Origin: Trichocoleus sp. FACHB-46
GTDB taxonomy: Bacteria > Cyanobacteriota > Cyanobacteriia > FACHB-46
Direction of reading: 5' to 3'
NCBI RefSeq assembly: GCF_014695385.1
Contig: NZ_JACJOD010000008.1
Span: 186,001 to 250,000, forward strand
Length of the DNA: 64,000 nt
Shown: positions 1 through 9,070 of the stretch, piece after piece
How the letters are laid out: each line of letters opens with the position of its first letter
Numbering within the stretch: position 1 is the stretch's first letter
Position numbers and translations under genes: made by a program
Notes under the pieces: generated by a model
What the model was told of the DNA's origin: nothing
The model's database searches: none
Seen by the model: only the letters and a program-made list of their open reading frames with translations

Positions 1-496
1 AGCGGTCTAGCTGCGCTTCTGGAAGCGGATAGGTGCCTTCAAATTCCAGCGAGTTTTGCGTTGCAATCACCCAGAACAACGACGGTAACGGCATGCTTTC
101 GCCATCTAGGGTCACCTGTTGTTCTTCCATCGCTTCTAGCAGAGCGGCTTGAGTTTTGGGTGGCGTACGGTTGACTTCGTCTGCCAGCAAGATTTCGGTA
201 AAAACTGGCCCCTTCTTCAGCACAAAACTGCGCGTGTTCAGGTCGAAAATATTCGTCCCCAAGATGTCGGACGGCAAAATGTCGGGGGTGAGCTGAATGC
301 GGCGGAAATCGGCTTGGACCAGTTGGGCCAACACTTTGACTAAAAGGGTTTTGCCTGTACCGGGTACGCCTTCTAGGATTACATGGCCGTTGGCGAGTAA
401 AGCGATGAGCAGTTGTCGCACCAGAGCAGGCTGACCCACAATAACTTGGCTCAGAGCCTGACCTAGGCGAGTGATTACCGCATGCGTTTCTGTCAT
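1..496 (-). CDS. MoxR-family AAA+ ATPase (partial, C-terminus off the left edge)
   Basis: Translating the minus strand from an ATG at 494-496 gives about 165 residues in frame to the window edge. A Walker A motif (GVPGTGKT) lies near residue 43 and a Walker B-like [17 protein letters not shown] near residue 107. Sensor-type [21 protein letters not shown] follows, the hallmark of MoxR proteins. MoxR ATPases act as chaperones that mature or insert metal cofactors or membrane complexes, usually with VWA or DUF58 partners. It is the last visible gene of a minus-strand series DUF4129, DUF4350, small protein, MoxR, separated from the small gene by 7 bp, so co-transcription is likely. The family assignment is secure; the substrate is unknown. 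Confidence 0.93.
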   Translation of the reverse strand, partial: MTETHAVITRLGQALSQVIVGQPALVRQLLIALLANGHVILEGVPGTGKTLLVKVLAQLVQADFRRIQLTPDILPSDILGTNIFDLNTRSFVLKKGPVFTEILLADEVNRTPPKTQAALLEAMEEQQVTLDGESMPLPSLFWVIATQNSLEFEGTYPLPEAQLDR

Positions 497-503
497 AGGT
501 GAT

Positions 504-743
504 TTAATAGCGAGGCAGATGATGGCGAACAGTCTGAATTTTTTCTAACCAAGTCAGCAAGTCGCGATCGCTGACTCGTTGACCGCGCGATCGCAGTTGT
601 AGCATGTCTGCTAGTTCTGTGGCAGGTCGTCCGGTTTGTTGGGTCCAGGCGGTGAGCAGAGTTTCCGGGTCTAATAATTGGTTGCCCAACCCTAAAGCTC
701 GTTGCACTTGTAATTGCTCTTCTTTACGAATCGTGTCAATCAC
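504..743 (-). CDS. Small conserved-context protein in the MoxR operon (79 aa)
   Basis: A 79-residue frame with a GTG start at 741-743 fills the gap between the DUF4350 gene (12 bp upstream) and the MoxR gene (7 bp downstream) on the same strand. The product is soluble and mostly helical, with no signal peptide or membrane segment. I do not recognise a family. Its tight packing in the operon and plausible codon use argue that it is real, perhaps a small adaptor of the MoxR/DUF4350/DUF4129 membrane system. The ribosome binding site before the GTG is weak, so the exact start is uncertain. Confidence 0.6.
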   Translation of the reverse strand: MIDTIRKEEQLQVQRALGLGNQLLDPETLLTAWTQQTGRPATELADMLQLRSRGQRVSDRDLLTWLEKIQTVRHHLPRY

Positions 744-755
744 AAACTCGCTGGA

Positions 756-1658
756 TTACGCCTTGTAGAGGGCTCCTGCCAAAGCTTCGATATAGGCCTT
801 GCTGTTATCCACAGCGGGAGTCGTGACTGGAATCGGCTGACCAAAGCGGCGATTGTGTGCCCAAATGCCTAAGAGCAGCAATACTCCCACTTGAATGAAT
901 CCAGGCAAGAGAGCAGTGTTGGCTAAATAAGCTAGAAAGCTGCGCGATCGCTTTTCTGAACCTGAACCTGAACCTGTAGCATCAGCAGGGTCACGATAGC
1001 CGTGCAGATATTCATCGACCCAAATTGACTGTTTGGGCTGAGTCACCAGTTGAGCTAGAAATTCATAGTTGCCGCGATCGTCTTGATAGGCGTTGGCTGC
1101 AAGATGGGGTGTAGTGGCCCAAACGACTCGACCTTGACCCAAAGATTCTTGCCAAACCACGGCCCCAAAGCGATCGCCCAGGACTAGGCTGGTGGTGCCC
1201 TGCTTCGGTAAGTAATGCCGTCGTCGAGTTTCCACTCGCACGTTGCCGACTTCACTGGTTTGCCAGGTGCGGAAAGTTGCCTCGGTGACAGGAGCATGGG
1301 CACCTAAAACGACTAGCGTATTGCCTGCCTCTACCCAAGCTTTTTGGTTCTCGTCGAGGGACGCTACCTTCAGCCTGCTGTTAATTTGTAACAGCGTGAT
1401 CTTGCCCTGGTTCGCTGAGCTGGGTTGCTTTTGAGCTAATTGCTCAAACGGTTGCTGCCAACGCTGGATGGGAGTGCCGCGATCGCTCATGAAACTGTAC
1501 CAAGCACCGTAACCATCGGGAGCGCGGCTATAAGTTGAACCACTACGGGAAGCACTTTGAGTCGGAGCACTCAGCAAGGTGAGTAGAGCGATCGCTCCAA
1601 TGACCAAAGCCCCAAACCACATTTGTCGTCGAGAGAGATTTTGCGCAGGATTCATCAA
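756..1658 (-). CDS. DUF4350 domain-containing membrane protein
   Basis: The 300-residue product has one membrane segment near residues 14-32 (WFGALVIGAIALLTLLSAP) and a second near 248-266 (LLPGFIQVGVLLLLGIWA), enclosing a periplasmic or lumenal DUF4350 domain. Short motifs such as SRAPDGYGAWY and VDEYLHGY are typical of the family. DUF4350 proteins occur with DUF4129 and MoxR genes and are thought to form a membrane complex of unknown task. The ATG overlaps the stop of the upstream DUF4129 gene in ATGA, which indicates translational coupling. A Gly-Ser run (GSGSGSE) lies just before the second membrane segment. Confidence 0.85.
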   Translation of the reverse strand: MMNPAQNLSRRQMWFGALVIGAIALLTLLSAPTQSASRSGSTYSRAPDGYGAWYSFMSDRGTPIQRWQQPFEQLAQKQPSSANQGKITLLQINSRLKVASLDENQKAWVEAGNTLVVLGAHAPVTEATFRTWQTSEVGNVRVETRRRHYLPKQGTTSLVLGDRFGAVVWQESLGQGRVVWATTPHLAANAYQDDRGNYEFLAQLVTQPKQSIWVDEYLHGYRDPADATGSGSGSEKRSRSFLAYLANTALLPGFIQVGVLLLLGIWAHNRRFGQPIPVTTPAVDNSKAYIEALAGALYKA

Positions 1659-2314
1659 GAGCGTCTCCCAGCAGGCATGCGGTTCTCGATTTCTCGCCTC
1701 TCAATTTCTTGGTAGGCTGTTTGGCAACGATTTAACGTCTCGAGCGAAATCGCCATATTGTTAAACCGCATTTGTTCGTGCGTCGTAATCAATAGCTGGT
1801 AAAGCGGCGCTTGGGGAAAATGCTGCACCAACTGCCAATACTCCCCATCGGTGCGGCTAGCCTCCAAGGGCACTAAGTTGGATTCACTCAAGTGTTGCAG
1901 CAGCGCAAAATACAAGTCTTGGAAGGCTTCCGGGTAGTTGCCTCGACGATGCGAATCCTGCGATCGCTGAAACCATCCGGCGGCATCAAGTTGGCTAACT
2001 TGGGCGTTGATGTTTGAGTGGGCTTCTGGTCGCTGTAACCAGAAAAGCAACTTTAAGCTACGTAGGGATGGCAAAAATGTTTGTAACAGCTGCCAAGTTA
2101 GCCAAAGCAAACAAAATCCCACTAGCAGCCAAAAGACGACCCGGACAAGGAATTCGATCGCATCCGTTAGCCAACTGGGTAAAGTCTGCGGCGTTTGGTC
2201 ATTGGAGCTACTGAAGAGTTTATTCAGTTGCAGCTCAATCCACTCTCCCGGCTGCCGCAACAACTGCTGGGTCTGCCAGCCAATGTTAGTCTTCTCAAAG
2301 GAACCTGTTGGCAT
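1655..2314 (-). CDS. DUF4129 domain-containing protein
   Basis: The 219-residue product has a short N-terminal cytoplasmic part, one membrane segment near residues 55-80 (FLVRVVFWLLVGFCLLWLTW) and a C-terminal DUF4129 domain. The domain contains SHRRGNYPEAFQDLYFALL and EASRTDGEYWQLV, the R-T-x-x-E-Y/L signature of this transglutaminase-associated domain. It is the first gene of the minus-strand MoxR operon and its stop overlaps the DUF4350 start. DUF4129 normally sits at the C-terminus of membrane transglutaminases; here it stands alone, as is common in cyanobacteria. Confidence 0.82.
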   Translation of the reverse strand: MPTGSFEKTNIGWQTQQLLRQPGEWIELQLNKLFSSSNDQTPQTLPSWLTDAIEFLVRVVFWLLVGFCLLWLTWQLLQTFLPSLRSLKLLFWLQRPEAHSNINAQVSQLDAAGWFQRSQDSHRRGNYPEAFQDLYFALLQHLSESNLVPLEASRTDGEYWQLVQHFPQAPLYQLLITTHEQMRFNNMAISLETLNRCQTAYQEIERREIENRMPAGRRS

Positions 2315-2486
2315 GAATGCATACCATCTGGGAAGAAAGGGTACGGTTTTGCCCTATTATCAACGATTCCTGAGCTTTGGCCTATGGGTACCGTAGTGCT
2401 GTGGGGCAATCGCTCAATCGTGCTTGCGACTGATACAAATTCTTGCGATGCCCCGGACCCTGTTTAAGTAGATCTGTAAGCGTAAA

Positions 2487-2942
2487 ATGACCATTTATTT
2501 TTACAAGGTTGGCGACCCCTACGGCTGTTTTTCTAATTTTTCTGCCCATCCCATTTTTATTGATGATCAAAGCTGGTCCACTGTTGAGCATTATTACCAA
2601 TCCCAGAAGTTTTTTGGAACTGAACACGAAGCTCTGATCATGACCATTCGGGCCGTGAAAACGCCTGAAGAAGCCGCTGCTTTAGGTCGCGATCGCTGCC
2701 GAGTATTCCGGGAGGATTGGGAGCAAGTAAAAGCAGAAATTATGTATCAAGCAGTTTTAACTAAATTTTTGACGCATTTAGATATTCAATCTGTTTTGCT
2801 CTCCACTAATGAATTACTAATCGTAGAAGACTCACCCACAGATTACTATTGGGGCTGCGGCTCAGAGCGGACTGGGCAGAATCAGCTCGGCAAGATTTTG
2901 ATGCAAGTGCGCCAAGAAGTTCGACAGCAATTGGCTGAATAA
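2487..2942 (+). CDS. NADAR family protein (putative N-glycosidase on ADP-ribose/riboflavin intermediates)
   Basis: The 151-residue product spans the whole NADAR (YbiA-like) fold. Visible signatures are GCFSNFSAHPI, the STVEHYYQSQKF stretch that carries the active-site glutamate, RAVKTPEEAAALGR in the middle and YWGCGSERTGQNQLGKILMQVR at the end. Characterised members (YbiA/RibX) hydrolyse the N-glycosidic bond of early riboflavin pathway intermediates; others remove ADP-ribose from nucleic acids. The gene stands alone, divergent from the DUF4129 operon, so the context does not tell which substrate applies. Confidence 0.88.
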   Translation: MTIYFYKVGDPYGCFSNFSAHPIFIDDQSWSTVEHYYQSQKFFGTEHEALIMTIRAVKTPEEAAALGRDRCRVFREDWEQVKAEIMYQAVLTKFLTHLDIQSVLLSTNELLIVEDSPTDYYWGCGSERTGQNQLGKILMQVRQEVRQQLAE

Positions 2943-3166
2943 CTAACTTCAAGCTTAATGACAAGAAATAAATTGCTTCCCTAAAAGTCTCAATTAAATC
3001 TCTCTAGACGTGAAAGCCTCCAGGCAATTAGTTGATTTTTTCTAATTGACTTCTAGATACTTTTACTGATTCCAATATCAATTAGAAACAGGCAAAATGT
3101 TATAGGCCTTTTTGGCTTTTTAGGCCTACTCAGCTTTTAAGTAATTCACTAGAGAACATACAGGAA

Positions 3167-6100
3167 ATGCAGGATTTACGACCCACGGTAGATCGTTCAG
3201 GTCAAGAGGTTTTACTCCACAAAATTACCACCTGCATTCGGCAATCTCTCGAATTATCAGAAATTTTGACTGCGACCGTTAAAGAAATGCGGTCTTTCTT
3301 AAACACCGATCGCGTCATGATCTATCGCTTTCATCCCGATGAAAGTGGTGAAGTTATTGCTGAATCTATTGAGCGCGATCGCTTGCCTTCACTGTTAGGT
3401 CTCAACTTTCCGGCTGATGATATTCCGCCACGAGCCCGCGAGTTATTCCTCAAGGCTCGCCAGCGCTCTATCGTAGACCTCGCTTCCGAACAAATTGGTT
3501 CAAGCCCTTTAGATAACCCAGAGACAGGGTTGCCTCTCCAGGCAGAAGATATTCGTTATCGTCCTGTAGACCCTTGCCACATCGCTTACCTAACGGCAAT
3601 GGGCGTGAAATCTTCCTTGGTCGTGCCGATTTTGCATCAAGATGCCCGGACCCAGACTGGCGAACCGATGCTTTGGGGGTTATTGGTATCTCATCATGCC
3701 CAACCCCGAATTATTGCTGAGTCGGAGCTTCAGGTAGTACAGCAAGTGGCTGACCAAGTTTCGATTGCGATCGCCCAAGCAGAATTGCTGCGGCAAGCCA
3801 GGGCTCAAGCGGCAAAAGAATTCAGTATCAACCAAATCGCGACTCTACTCCATACCCTGCCAACTCTACAGCTACAAGCAGCTTTAGAGCGCACGGTAGC
3901 CATACTTCAAGGATCTGGTGGCAGACTCTACACCTTCGCACTCGATCCCACCCAAGCCACGATCGCAACCTGTGGAGTTCAACCGCAGATGCCAGGACAA
4001 GACCAGACCTGGATGATCGAACAAAGCCCCCTCTGGCAGCAGTACTTTAGACCTGCCGAATCAAAGGCCGAGTCTTGGCAGCAGTCGATTACTGACCTTT
4101 ATAAGGAACCAGAACTGCGAGTTTTAGCGCCAGCATTTCGGGGTACGCTCATTCGTGGCATCTTGGTGGTGCCGCTGCAATATCGCCAACAATTTTTGGG
4201 TTACCTCACGGTTTTTCGAGATGCGATCGATACCGCAACCCTGTGGGCAGGGCAGTTTGACTCGGATCAGCGACAATTTCAACCCCGCAACTCTTTTGAG
4301 GCTTGGCAAGAACTCAAGCAAGGCCAAGCCTTGCCTTGGACGCCAGAAGATTGGGAACTGGCTGCTGCCTTAGGGGAGCACTTCTCAATGGCCATCCAGC
4401 AGCAGCAGCTTTACCAACAAATACACGGGTTGAATGTCAGCCTGGAGTTGCAAGTTCAGCAGCGCACCCAAGAGCTAGAGCAAGCCTTAGAGTCTGCTCG
4501 TCTCCTGAGGCAGGTGAGTGACCAAATTCGTAGCACACTAAATTTGCCGACCATCCTGCAAACGATTGTGCGAGAAGTCCGCGGCCTGCTCGATACCGAT
4601 CGCGTGGTGATTTATCAATTCGTGCGGGGTTGGCAAGGGGAGATTGTGGTGGAAGAGGTGGCATCGGGGTGGCAGTCAATTTTGCATGAAAAATATGCAG
4701 ACGAATGTTTCCCGACCGAGCATGCCAGCTTGTACCAGCGCGGTCGGATTCGCGCGATCGATCATGTCAAGCAATCTAATTTGCATCCTTGTCATATCGA
4801 ATTTTTAGACAATCTACAGGTCCAAGCCAACTTGGTAGTGCCAATTCGTATGGGTGAGCAACTGTGGGGCTTGCTGATTGCCCATGAGTGCCGAGGGCCG
4901 CGCCAGTGGCAAGCCTTTGAAATGGAGCTGCTAGAACAGTTGGCCGACCAAGTGGCGATCGCGATTCAGCAAGCAGAATTATATGAGCAAAGCTGTGCGA
5001 CAGCGGCGATGGCAACCGCACAAGCTAAACAGATTGAACAAGCGGCTGAGCAACAAAAAACGTTGTTCGAGGTGATCACCAAGATTCGTGAATCGTTGGA
5101 TTTGCAAACGATTTTTCAGGCAACAGCCCGAGAAGTGCGCCAACTGCTTAACGTCGATCGCGTGGGGGTGTTTCGGTTTGAGCCAGAGTCTAGTTACCAA
5201 GATGGTGTCTTCGTTTCCGAAAGTGTGCTGCCTGGTTTTACCTCCGTACTAGACCGAAAAGTGCATGACCACTGTTTTGGCGAACAGTATGCCCCCTACT
5301 ATCGGCTCGGTCGAATTCAAGCGGTGGCTGATCTATACGCTGCCAACTTGAGCGATTGCCACCTGAAGATTTTGGAGCAGTTTCAGGTCAGAGCGAATTT
5401 GGTGGTGCCGCTGATTCAAAGTGATGAACTCTGGGGCTTGTTGTGTGTACATCAATGCTCTCAGCCTCATGCATGGACAACGTCTGAGATTGAGTTTGTA
5501 ACTCAAATTGCCGCGCAGTTGGGAGTGGCAATTCAACAAGCCGAATTGCTGACTCAAACCCAACACCAGACGGTGCAACTCGCTCAAACCCTGAACGAAC
5601 TGCAACAAACCCAGACGCAACTGATCCAGACTGAGAAAATGTCGAGTTTGGGGCAACTCGTGGCTGGAGTGGCGCACGAAATCAACAATCCCGTCAATTT
5701 TATTTATGGCAATGTCAACTATGTCAGCGAATACACCAAAGAATTGCTGACGCTGCTCCATCTTTATCAGCAACACTACCCCAGCCCTGAGCGGCCCATC
5801 CAAGAATATGCTGAATCAATCGAGCTAGACTTCTTAGCCACAGACTTGCCTAAAATGTTGGCTTCGATGAAAGTGGGAACCGATCGCATTCGTCAGATCG
5901 TGTTGTCACTGCGGAATTTTTCCCGCCTAGATCAGGCTGAGAAAAAACCTGTCGATGTCCATGAAGGCATTGATAGCACCTTGATGATTCTGCAACATCG
6001 CCTCAAGTTGGCGAATGATCCAACGGCAATTAGAGTCGTGAAGCAATATGGGTTGTTGCCCCTAGCGGAGTGCTACGCGGGCCAACTCAACCAAGTCTTC

Positions 6101-6475
6101 ATGAATATCATCAGCAATGCTATTGATGCGATCGAGAATGACAACCAGCAACGTCTAGCTCAAGGTCTGCCGTTCAATCCAGGGTTAATCAAAATTGAGA
6201 CAGAACTGATACAGTCTGCGTCTTATGCTTCTCAAATGCTGATCCGAATTAGTGACAATGGCCCTGGCATGTCAGAAGCGGTACGATCGCGAATTTTTGA
6301 TCCATTCTTCACCACCAAGGCTGTAGGCCAAGGTACAGGGCTAGGCCTATCGATCAGTTATCAGATCGTGGTAGAAAAACATGGCGGCATGCTCAAATGC
6401 ACGTCCCAAGTCGGCCAAGGAACTGAGTTTTTAATTGAGATTCCAATTCGCTCAGGCTGGACCATTCAACCGTAA
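3167..6475 (+). CDS. Multi-chromophore photoreceptor histidine kinase (knotless phytochrome GAF-PHY, two DXCF cyanobacteriochrome GAFs, HisKA, HATPase)
   Basis: The 1102-residue protein has no N-terminal PAS domain. GAF1 (about 20-205) carries the phytochrome DIP motif at 85-87 and a chromophore Cys-His at C137-H138. Residues about 215-415 look like a PHY domain: a tongue with LWAG near 359 and PRNSFEAW at 373-380. A coiled coil leads to GAF3 (about 445-605), with DECF at 512-515 and Cys-His at 542-543, and GAF4 (about 635-795), with DHCF at 701-704 and Cys-His at 731-732. These are the two-cysteine DXCF class. The kinase core has phospho-acceptor H837 in VAHEINNP and ATP-lid motifs SDNGPGM and GTGLGLS. 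The layout predicts a red/far-red sensor plus two blue- or violet-responsive sensors on one kinase; wavelengths are inference. No response regulator is adjacent. Confidence 0.92.
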   Translation: MQDLRPTVDRSGQEVLLHKITTCIRQSLELSEILTATVKEMRSFLNTDRVMIYRFHPDESGEVIAESIERDRLPSLLGLNFPADDIPPRARELFLKARQRSIVDLASEQIGSSPLDNPETGLPLQAEDIRYRPVDPCHIAYLTAMGVKSSLVVPILHQDARTQTGEPMLWGLLVSHHAQPRIIAESELQVVQQVADQVSIAIAQAELLRQARAQAAKEFSINQIATLLHTLPTLQLQAALERTVAILQGSGGRLYTFALDPTQATIATCGVQPQMPGQDQTWMIEQSPLWQQYFRPAESKAESWQQSITDLYKEPELRVLAPAFRGTLIRGILVVPLQYRQQFLGYLTVFRDAIDTATLWAGQFDSDQRQFQPRNSFEAWQELKQGQALPWTPEDWELAAALGEHFSMAIQQQQLYQQIHGLNVSLELQVQQRTQELEQALESARLLRQVSDQIRSTLNLPTILQTIVREVRGLLDTDRVVIYQFVRGWQGEIVVEEVASGWQSILHEKYADECFPTEHASLYQRGRIRAIDHVKQSNLHPCHIEFLDNLQVQANLVVPIRMGEQLWGLLIAHECRGPRQWQAFEMELLEQLADQVAIAIQQAELYEQSCATAAMATAQAKQIEQAAEQQKTLFEVITKIRESLDLQTIFQATAREVRQLLNVDRVGVFRFEPESSYQDGVFVSESVLPGFTSVLDRKVHDHCFGEQYAPYYRLGRIQAVADLYAANLSDCHLKILEQFQVRANLVVPLIQSDELWGLLCVHQCSQPHAWTTSEIEFVTQIAAQLGVAIQQAELLTQTQHQTVQLAQTLNELQQTQTQLIQTEKMSSLGQLVAGVAHEINNPVNFIYGNVNYVSEYTKELLTLLHLYQQHYPSPERPIQEYAESIELDFLATDLPKMLASMKVGTDRIRQIVLSLRNFSRLDQAEKKPVDVHEGIDSTLMILQHRLKLANDPTAIRVVKQYGLLPLAECYAGQLNQVFMNIISNAIDAIENDNQQRLAQGLPFNPGLIKIETELIQSASYASQMLIRISDNGPGMSEAVRSRIFDPFFTTKAVGQGTGLGLSISYQIVVEKHGGMLKCTSQVGQGTEFLIEIPIRSGWTIQP

Positions 6476-6505
6476 TTGCTGATTGAAGCAAGAAATAAGG
6501 CGAAA

Positions 6506-8596
6506 TCAACGCTTCCACGTAGCAATAGATTTCTGAGCTTGAGCATAAGCAGGTGTGCCTGATGGAACGAGAGTCGCAGTTTGCAAGGCTGCCTGAATCC
6601 GCCCCCGTGACGCTCGCAGTTCCGCCATTCCTAAGATGATATTGCTCCATTCGCCCGTGAGTCGTTGGGCTTCCAAATACCCTGGTTGGCCTGCGGGGAT
6701 GCGTCTGACCAATGCGATCGCGCGACTGTAAGAAGACGCTTCCCCCCGCCGCAACGAACCCTGAGCTTGGTCAATTAGAGCTTGGTTAGTCTTTTGCTGC
6801 TGAGAGCTTTGTTGCCATCCCGAGATCGCTTGCTGAGCTTGACCATAAACGGCAGCATTATTCTTAGGCACCAAACGAGCGGTTTGTATCGCCTCGCCAA
6901 ACTGACCTTGCTTGGCTCGACCCTCCGCTAAGTCTAAAATCACTTGACTCCAGCGTTGAATATCTTGTTGGGCTTGGTCATAGAGCGGTTGACCTGGCTT
7001 GATTTTGCTGGCTTGAGCGATCGCTTGATTAAACCGAGAGGCTTGATTCGGTCGAATCGTTACCCTGGCTTTTTCCAATAAATCTTGATTAACCTGCTGT
7101 TCTGCCTGAGTTTTCAGATTACGGTACTGTTCGGTTTGCTGATTGGCAGGTACCTGATTAAGCAGGCGCAAGGCTTCTTGAGATTTATTTTGTTGCAGCG
7201 CTGTCTGAGCGGCAGGCAGCAGTTGTGTGGGTGGCACATCCGAGGCGGCAACTGTAGCAGGAGGACTAGGCGCAGCCTTGTCTGGGACGGGGGTGGGGCT
7301 CGCCACCGGAGCCGTTGCTGTCGCACCTGTGGTTGAAGTCGCCACCGTTGCCACAGGCGTAGGAGTGGACTTCGACGATTGGGTGGCTGTGGAGACAACA
7401 GCATTGTCGATGGGCTGACCTGTAAAGGCTGCTTTATTGCGAATGATCACACCTGAGCACAAAACAAATGCAATCAAACCGCCCCAAACCAGCAACCGTC
7501 GCCAAAATACGCTATCTGCCATTTCTGGTTCTGCTTCGGGATCTCGCATAGGGGATTGAGGGGATAGAGGACTAGATGGGGCGGGTTGTGTAGTAGAACT
7601 AGCTGGCCTACGAGTCAACCGTTCTAAAATCTGGTAGGGCGAGGAACGAGAAGAGGGGTCAGCCTTGCCAGAATCAGCCGTGCCAGAATCAGCCGTGCCA
7701 GAATCACCCGTAATAGGGAGAGTAGAGAGACCAATTCCCGCTTGGGGTGGTGCTTGCAAGGATAAATAGCCACGAGATGCATCTGAGTCGAGCGCAGCGA
7801 TTGTGTTAGCCGAGTCAGATGGGCGATCGAGGGTATTCCAGGTGCTTGCAGCCACCATTGAGTGAGGCAAGATGCCCTGCTGCCCTTTCCCTAGAGGCAC
7901 TAGCACTACCGCATGCTGAGCGGGTTGCCAATAGTGCTCAGTCAGTTCTGGGAGGCGATCGCGCAAAAAATAATCTAGATCGGCGAGGGTGTCACATTTA
8001 CCAAACCGCAGCCCCTCCAACAAGGCAGCCGTAAAGCACCCATGATGCAAGCTGGCAGTCTCGTACGAGAACTCACCCGGTTCGCAAGCCAGGATTGTGG
8101 CGACGCTGAGTTGACGGGCACATTCCAAGGTCTGAGTGCCCAGCGGTTGATCCGATGGCAGGCCTTGGCTCCGATTCATATCCAAGCATAACAAGGCTGT
8201 CTCGGCGGCAATGGCGTCCAATTGCCCCAGTAGCGATCGCACTGAGATGGCAGTACCAGGAATATCGGCTGGATCACCATCAATCGGCATTAAGTAGTCT
8301 TGTCCTTGGTAACAAACCCCATAGCCGCTAAAGAAACACCAAACCAAGTCACCGGGGTGCACCCACTGTTGGCAAAACTGATCAATCCAAGCTTGTAACA
8401 AACCTCCAGTGGGATAAGTGGAGCGATCTGCAACGGGTAACGAAGCATCGGTTAGCAATAGGCACTGTTCGGCTGGGAAGCCTGCTTCCTCCACTAAAAA
8501 ATCATGCAAAGCCTGGGCGTCCTGCTGGGCATACCTTAGAGGCTGCAAGAACTGATATTGATTGATACCAATTGCGATCGCCCAGTGTTTCACCAT
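6506..8596 (-). CDS. Caspase-fold (orthocaspase-like) membrane protein with substituted catalytic dyad
   Basis: The 696-residue product begins with a caspase p20-like domain (about 1-230): AIGINQYQFLQPLRYAQQDA, then FFSGYG where active caspases have SGHG, and LDMNRSQG where they have a D-x-C-R-S motif. The catalytic His is therefore Tyr92 and the Cys is Asn141, predicting a proteolytically dead protein. A Pro/Ser/Thr linker holds a short DNA-level repeat (7661-7715) encoding GTADS units. A single membrane segment (about 376-395) and a Thr/Pro-rich stretch follow. The C-terminus has two copies of a roughly 95-residue TPR-like helical repeat ending in WSQVILDLAEGRA or WSNIILGMAELRA. Pseudo-orthocaspases are known in cyanobacteria. 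Convergent with the photoreceptor kinase. Confidence 0.88.
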   Translation of the reverse strand: MVKHWAIAIGINQYQFLQPLRYAQQDAQALHDFLVEEAGFPAEQCLLLTDASLPVADRSTYPTGGLLQAWIDQFCQQWVHPGDLVWCFFSGYGVCYQGQDYLMPIDGDPADIPGTAISVRSLLGQLDAIAAETALLCLDMNRSQGLPSDQPLGTQTLECARQLSVATILACEPGEFSYETASLHHGCFTAALLEGLRFGKCDTLADLDYFLRDRLPELTEHYWQPAQHAVVLVPLGKGQQGILPHSMVAASTWNTLDRPSDSANTIAALDSDASRGYLSLQAPPQAGIGLSTLPITGDSGTADSGTADSGKADPSSRSSPYQILERLTRRPASSTTQPAPSSPLSPQSPMRDPEAEPEMADSVFWRRLLVWGGLIAFVLCSGVIIRNKAAFTGQPIDNAVVSTATQSSKSTPTPVATVATSTTGATATAPVASPTPVPDKAAPSPPATVAASDVPPTQLLPAAQTALQQNKSQEALRLLNQVPANQQTEQYRNLKTQAEQQVNQDLLEKARVTIRPNQASRFNQAIAQASKIKPGQPLYDQAQQDIQRWSQVILDLAEGRAKQGQFGEAIQTARLVPKNNAAVYGQAQQAISGWQQSSQQQKTNQALIDQAQGSLRRGEASSYSRAIALVRRIPAGQPGYLEAQRLTGEWSNIILGMAELRASRGRIQAALQTATLVPSGTPAYAQAQKSIATWKR

Positions 8597-9070
8597 GCTG
8601 AATGCCCTAGATTCTTACTAGATAGTGTGCCCAGAAGGCAGTTCAAGTAAATAGGAACCTTACGCTCTGTTTTTACTCAGCTCAAGTGGCATGTTGTTGG
8701 TTAAAAAGACAAGAAGTACGATAACTTTTTTATTGAAAACTTTTATTGAAAACTAAGTTATCTGACAAGTTTGTTGGGCTGACCCAGCGCACAACCCTAG
8801 AGAGGTGAAAAACAGTAATATCTGACTGCCTTCGTGAGGCATTAAATTCAGGTCAGAAACTGCAAACCTCAAGATAAAAACGCAACGTCTAAAATTCCGT
8901 CTATAGTCTAAGTTAATTCTGCTTCATTATGAATTAAATTTCTAATAACTAACTCATTTAAACTGCTTAAACCTGGCCCCGCTTAAGATGGTGTCCAGTT
9001 TAACCAAGTCTGAGTCATTAATATATTGAGTGGTCTTGCTGAGTGATCGCGTAAGGAGCTAGCAGCAAAC
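8597..9070. other. Divergent intergenic region, no gene seen
   Basis: This 474-bp stretch separates the divergent caspase-like gene and the secreted repeat-protein gene. It is AT-rich relative to the flanks and contains no HIP1 site or convincing small frame on either strand. It presumably carries both promoters, but I could not place a confident -10/-35 pair or a known operator. Confidence 0.5.
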
